A stretch of DNA of 64,000 bases. It comes from Flagellimonas hymeniacidonis. Lineage in GTDB: Bacteria > Bacteroidota > Bacteroidia > Flavobacteriales > Flavobacteriaceae. Below the pieces are notes generated by a model that had not been told where the DNA came from, did no database searches, and saw nothing but the letters and a program-made list of their open reading frames with translations. Below are positions 61,456-64,000 of this stretch, piece after piece. Within the stretch, counting starts at the first letter, position 1. Every line of letters begins with the position of its first letter. The translations under genes and the position numbers were made by a program. The DNA is taken from contig NZ_VRUR01000002.1 in NCBI RefSeq assembly GCF_008040165.1, positions 992,001 to 1,056,000 on the forward strand, read 5' to 3'.

Positions 61456-63138
61456 TTAGTATCCAACTGCAGTATCATCACCTCTTTTGTCAGCACCACC
61501 TTCCAATCTTCCATCTTTCAATATCCGTATGGCATCAACTTTTCCTATGATTCGGTTTCTTCCTTCAAAAATTTGATATCCTTTTTCTTTGAGGCTTGAT
61601 TTTAACTCTTCTGAAAAACCTTCTTCCTCGAATATTACAACATCTGGTAACCATTGATGATGAAAACGTGGGGCATTTACGGCCTCTTGCATGCTTAAAT
61701 TGTACTCATAAACATTAAGAATGGTTTGCGCTACTGCAGTTATTATAGTGGAACCGCCAGGAGTCCCCACCACCATATAAAGTTTTCCTTCTTTTTCCAC
61801 TAGTGTTGGGGTCATGCTACTTAACATTCGTTTTTCAGGAGCGATGCTGTTTGCTTCAGCTCCAATAAGACCGAACATATTCGGTACACCAGCTTTGGAA
61901 CTAAAATCATCCATTTCGTTATTTAAAAAGAAGCCAAGTTCTTTAGAATACAGTTTAGACCCATAGCCACCATTCAATGTAGTTGTTGCGGAAATTGCAT
62001 TTCCTTCGCTATCTACGATAGAGTAGTGGGTGGTTTCCATACTTTCAACGATTTCTACTTCACCATGACTAACATCTGAAGATAGCGTTGCTTTTTCAAA
62101 GGAGAAATCTTGCATCCGTTCCTGTAAATAGGCATCACTCAAAAGTTTGTTTAGCGGGATATTGGTGAAATCAGGGTCGCCCAAGAAGTAATTACGATCT
62201 GCATAGGCACGTCTGGCCGCTTCGGTAAATAATTGGACTGATTTTACCGAATTATGCCCAAATTTTGAAATATCATGCGGTTCGATCATCTTAAAGATTT
62301 GATTGATGGTGACTCCTCCGCTACTTGGCGGACTCATGGAAATAACACGTAGGTCTTTGTAATCAAAAACTACAGGTTCACGCCACTTTGCTTCATATCT
62401 TTCTAAATCTTCCGTAGTAATAAAACCACCCTTCTCTTGTATGAATGCTGCTAGCTTTTCGGCTACTTCACCTTTATAAAAACCATCCCTACCATTTTCC
62501 AATATTTTTTCCAAGGTTGATGCAAGTGCTGGGTACTTAATAGTATCTCCCTTAATAAAGTTGGCTGCAAACTTGGTGCTATCCCCATTTACCTGGATAA
62601 AGCGCTCTTTATAACTTTCTAATCTCTTCGCTTGTTTTTCGGTGACAACCACACCTTTTTTGGCCAATTCAATTACTGGAGTAAGAATATCGGAAAGCGG
62701 TAATGTGCCAAATTTTTTGTGTACTTCAATAACGCCAGCAACGGTTCCCGGAACTCCTACTGCAGTGGCACCAACGATACTCATATCTGGTATAACATTG
62801 CCTAAGGAGTCCAAATACATATCTCTATGTGCTGATAGTGGAGCTTTTTCTCTATAATCCAAACCGCCGATGTCACCGTTATTTTTTCGGTAGACCATAA
62901 AACCGCCACCGCCAAGGTTACCGGCAAAGGGGTAGGCGACTGCCAAGGCCAATTCTGTGGCGACCATGGCATCAAAAGCGTTACCTCCGTTTTGCATAAT
63001 TTCGGAACCTATTTTGGAGGCTTCCTCTCTTGCGGAAACCACCATGGCCTTTTCGGTTACTAATCCTGTGGGGAGGGCAGGTTGTTGTTTACAGTTTAGG
63101 AATAAAAGAAATGGGAGCGCAAGTATTATTCTTCGCAT
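61456..63138 (-). CDS. ggt: Gamma-glutamyltransferase, lipoprotein type
   Basis: Cleaves the gamma-glutamyl bond of glutathione and related peptides. 560 residues: lipoprotein signal ('LFLNC'), then the Ntn-hydrolase fold. The self-processing nucleophile is Thr369 in 'METTHYSIVD', followed by the small-subunit marks 'TTTLNGGYGSKLY' and 'VGTPGGSTIITAV'. So it should mature by autocleavage before Thr369. The first 13 nt overlap the end of the acpH-like gene; ATP-grasp follows. Confidence 0.93.
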   Translation of the reverse strand: MRRIILALPFLLFLNCKQQPALPTGLVTEKAMVVSAREEASKIGSEIMQNGGNAFDAMVATELALAVAYPFAGNLGGGGFMVYRKNNGDIGGLDYREKAPLSAHRDMYLDSLGNVIPDMSIVGATAVGVPGTVAGVIEVHKKFGTLPLSDILTPVIELAKKGVVVTEKQAKRLESYKERFIQVNGDSTKFAANFIKGDTIKYPALASTLEKILENGRDGFYKGEVAEKLAAFIQEKGGFITTEDLERYEAKWREPVVFDYKDLRVISMSPPSSGGVTINQIFKMIEPHDISKFGHNSVKSVQLFTEAARRAYADRNYFLGDPDFTNIPLNKLLSDAYLQERMQDFSFEKATLSSDVSHGEVEIVESMETTHYSIVDSEGNAISATTTLNGGYGSKLYSKELGFFLNNEMDDFSSKAGVPNMFGLIGAEANSIAPEKRMLSSMTPTLVEKEGKLYMVVGTPGGSTIITAVAQTILNVYEYNLSMQEAVNAPRFHHQWLPDVVIFEEEGFSEELKSSLKEKGYQIFEGRNRIIGKVDAIRILKDGRLEGGADKRGDDTAVGY

Positions 63139-63719
63139 AGGGAATTAAATTTTTGTTTGGAAAAGGTAATCAATTCTTCAAAAAAAAGGGTAAACTCATT
63201 TTCAAAAGCACTATAGTGCTCTTCTAAATCTAAAATGGCAAAATTCATTTTGGATTTGTTTTTTGTTCTTCTGTTCATTCCGGCAAGTACTTTGGAAATG
63301 CCATCTAGATTGGCATAACTCAACAACCAGTTATCCGTAATCATATAAGGCATCATACGTTGCGTTGCTAGCGGCAATATGGTATAGTTATCTTCCAGAA
63401 GGTCATAGAAGTTTTCCACAAATTCTTCCAAGGGAACCTTTGAGTAGTCCTGCCAGTTTTTTGCTAGAAAATGATCATAAAAAATATCCACAATCACCCT
63501 GCTATAATGACTGTAATTTTTATGAAGTCGTTTACTGCTTTGTTTGGCAATATGGTGTGAGTCGGTAAAGGTGTCTATCTCTCTATGCAATAAAATCCCT
63601 TTTTGAATCTTTTCAGGAAAGTGTTTGTATTTATTTCCTCGAATATGGTCGGCAAAAAAGTTCCCAAGTGTTATCTCGGGATTATCAAAGGACAAATAAA
63701 TATGCGCCAAGAAATTCAT
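63126..63719 (-). CDS. Acyl carrier protein phosphodiesterase (AcpH/ACP hydrolase family)
   Basis: 197 residues. 'MNFLAHIYLSFDNPEITLGN' at the start and 'LLHREIDTFTDSHH' with the aspartate/histidine set fit the AcpH family, which removes the phosphopantetheine arm from ACP; 'YDHFLAKNW' is also conserved. All-alpha protein. It starts the operon with ggt; its end overlaps ggt by 13 nt. Divergent from glmM with 91 nt between the starts. Confidence 0.8.
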   Translation of the reverse strand: MNFLAHIYLSFDNPEITLGNFFADHIRGNKYKHFPEKIQKGILLHREIDTFTDSHHIAKQSSKRLHKNYSHYSRVIVDIFYDHFLAKNWQDYSKVPLEEFVENFYDLLEDNYTILPLATQRMMPYMITDNWLLSYANLDGISKVLAGMNRRTKNKSKMNFAILDLEEHYSAFENEFTLFFEELITFSKQKFNSLCEE

Positions 63720-63782
63720 TAATATAATTTTCTTTTCTGATGAAATTTACAAATTCAAAACATGGAATCGGGAATAGCCGTT

Positions 63783-63791
63783 TATATTTGC
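63783..63791 (+). promoter_or_regulatory. Candidate promoter -7 element of glmM
   Basis: TATATTTGC, a perfect TAnnTTTG plus C, lies 19 nt before the glmM ATG. No TTG box is seen at the usual distance upstream. Confidence 0.5.
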
Positions 63792-63810
63792 AAAAACTTT
63801 TTTAACAACT

Positions 63811-64000
63811 ATGACGCTTATCAAATCGATTTCTGGAATACGTGGTACAATTGGTGGAACTACAAATGATAATCTCACCCCGATAGATGCGGTAAAGTTC
63901 GCTGCTTCGTATGGAACATGGTTAAAGGATTATGCTGGCAAAGAGAAGTTGACTGTTGTTATTGGAAGGGATGCTCGTTTATCAGGGGAAATGATTCAGA
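63811..64000 (+). CDS. glmM: Phosphoglucosamine mutase, N-terminal part (cut by window edge)
   Basis: Only the first 63 residues are present. 'SISGIRGTIGGTTNDNLTP' and 'VVIGRDARLSGEMIQ' are the start of the phosphohexomutase fold; the 'SGIRG' start (not 'SGVRG' of ordinary E. coli GlmM) is typical of Bacteroidota proteins annotated as phosphoglucosamine mutase, needed for UDP-GlcNAc and peptidoglycan. The active-site Ser lies beyond the window. Another phosphohexomutase is possible. Confidence 0.8.
   Translation, partial: MTLIKSISGIRGTIGGTTNDNLTPIDAVKFAASYGTWLKDYAGKEKLTVVIGRDARLSGEMIQ

Noticed and set aside
1..64000. tRNA or rRNA genes
   Set aside because: No cloverleaf-like or conserved rRNA segments were noticed on either strand; a covariance search was not possible.

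Overview
The window looks like the chromosome of a Bacteroidota member, most likely a marine Flavobacteriaceae. The sequence signs are promoters of the TTG / TAnnTTTG type, A-rich leaders with little Shine-Dalgarno character, lipoprotein signals followed by acidic residues (Cys-Lys-Asp-Asp style, known in Bacteroidota for surface lipoproteins), a fused alpha/beta 2-oxoacid dehydrogenase E1, and family members typical of this group (PcrA with Tudor tail, DUF2911, GltB-like FMN protein, LexA-like XRE-S24). No rRNA, tRNA, CRISPR array, insertion sequence or prophage was seen. Both ends cut genes: a methyltransferase on the left and glmM on the right.

Layout. 1-5350 (+): methyltransferase tail, ilvN, ilvC and ilvA for isoleucine/valine synthesis, then gapN. 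5366-13873 (-): a surface/secretion island with an unknown secreted protein, a MopE-like metal-binding-repeat lipoprotein, two tandem paralogous surface lipoproteins and a small beta-barrel. 14348-19155 (-): leuC-leuD-leuA-leuB, whose gaps and downstream flank carry 7-bp-periodic repeats. 19571-38755: housekeeping and envelope genes (DUF2911-TPR, recG, M1 aminopeptidase, patatin, GltB-like, M20 hydrolase, DsrE, PcrA/UvrD, Sua5-like, OmpA, glycosyltransferase, HsdR_N-like, holA, DoxX). 38882-47866 (-): fused E1, pseudo-peptidase/beta-barrel fusion, LOG protein, uvrA. 48025-54521: nucleoside hydrolase, a small Tudor-like protein, amidohydrolase, and a mannitol-dehydrogenase/NCS1-permease pair. 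54711-58543: a DNA-repair module. 58660-63719 (-): a tight six-gene operon (acpH-like, ggt, ATP-grasp, two envelope proteins, marC). 63811-end: glmM.

The most interesting unit is the DNA-repair module. A LexA-like repressor (XRE DNA-binding domain plus S24 self-cleavage domain with Ala-Gly site, Ser and Lys) is divergent from a compact four-gene operon: a radical SAM protein of the DNA-repair-linked family with a helix-hairpin-helix and a C-terminal QLSLF clamp-binding-like motif, a 51-residue protein, a TIGR03915-type partner, and an AlkC-type HEAT-repeat DNA glycosylase. The 99-bp intergenic region holds three copies of the inverted repeat GGAA-ATA-TTCC placed over the predicted promoters. 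I infer a self-contained damage-inducible base-repair regulon separate from classical LexA/SOS; the pieces are read directly from the sequence, the function is inference.
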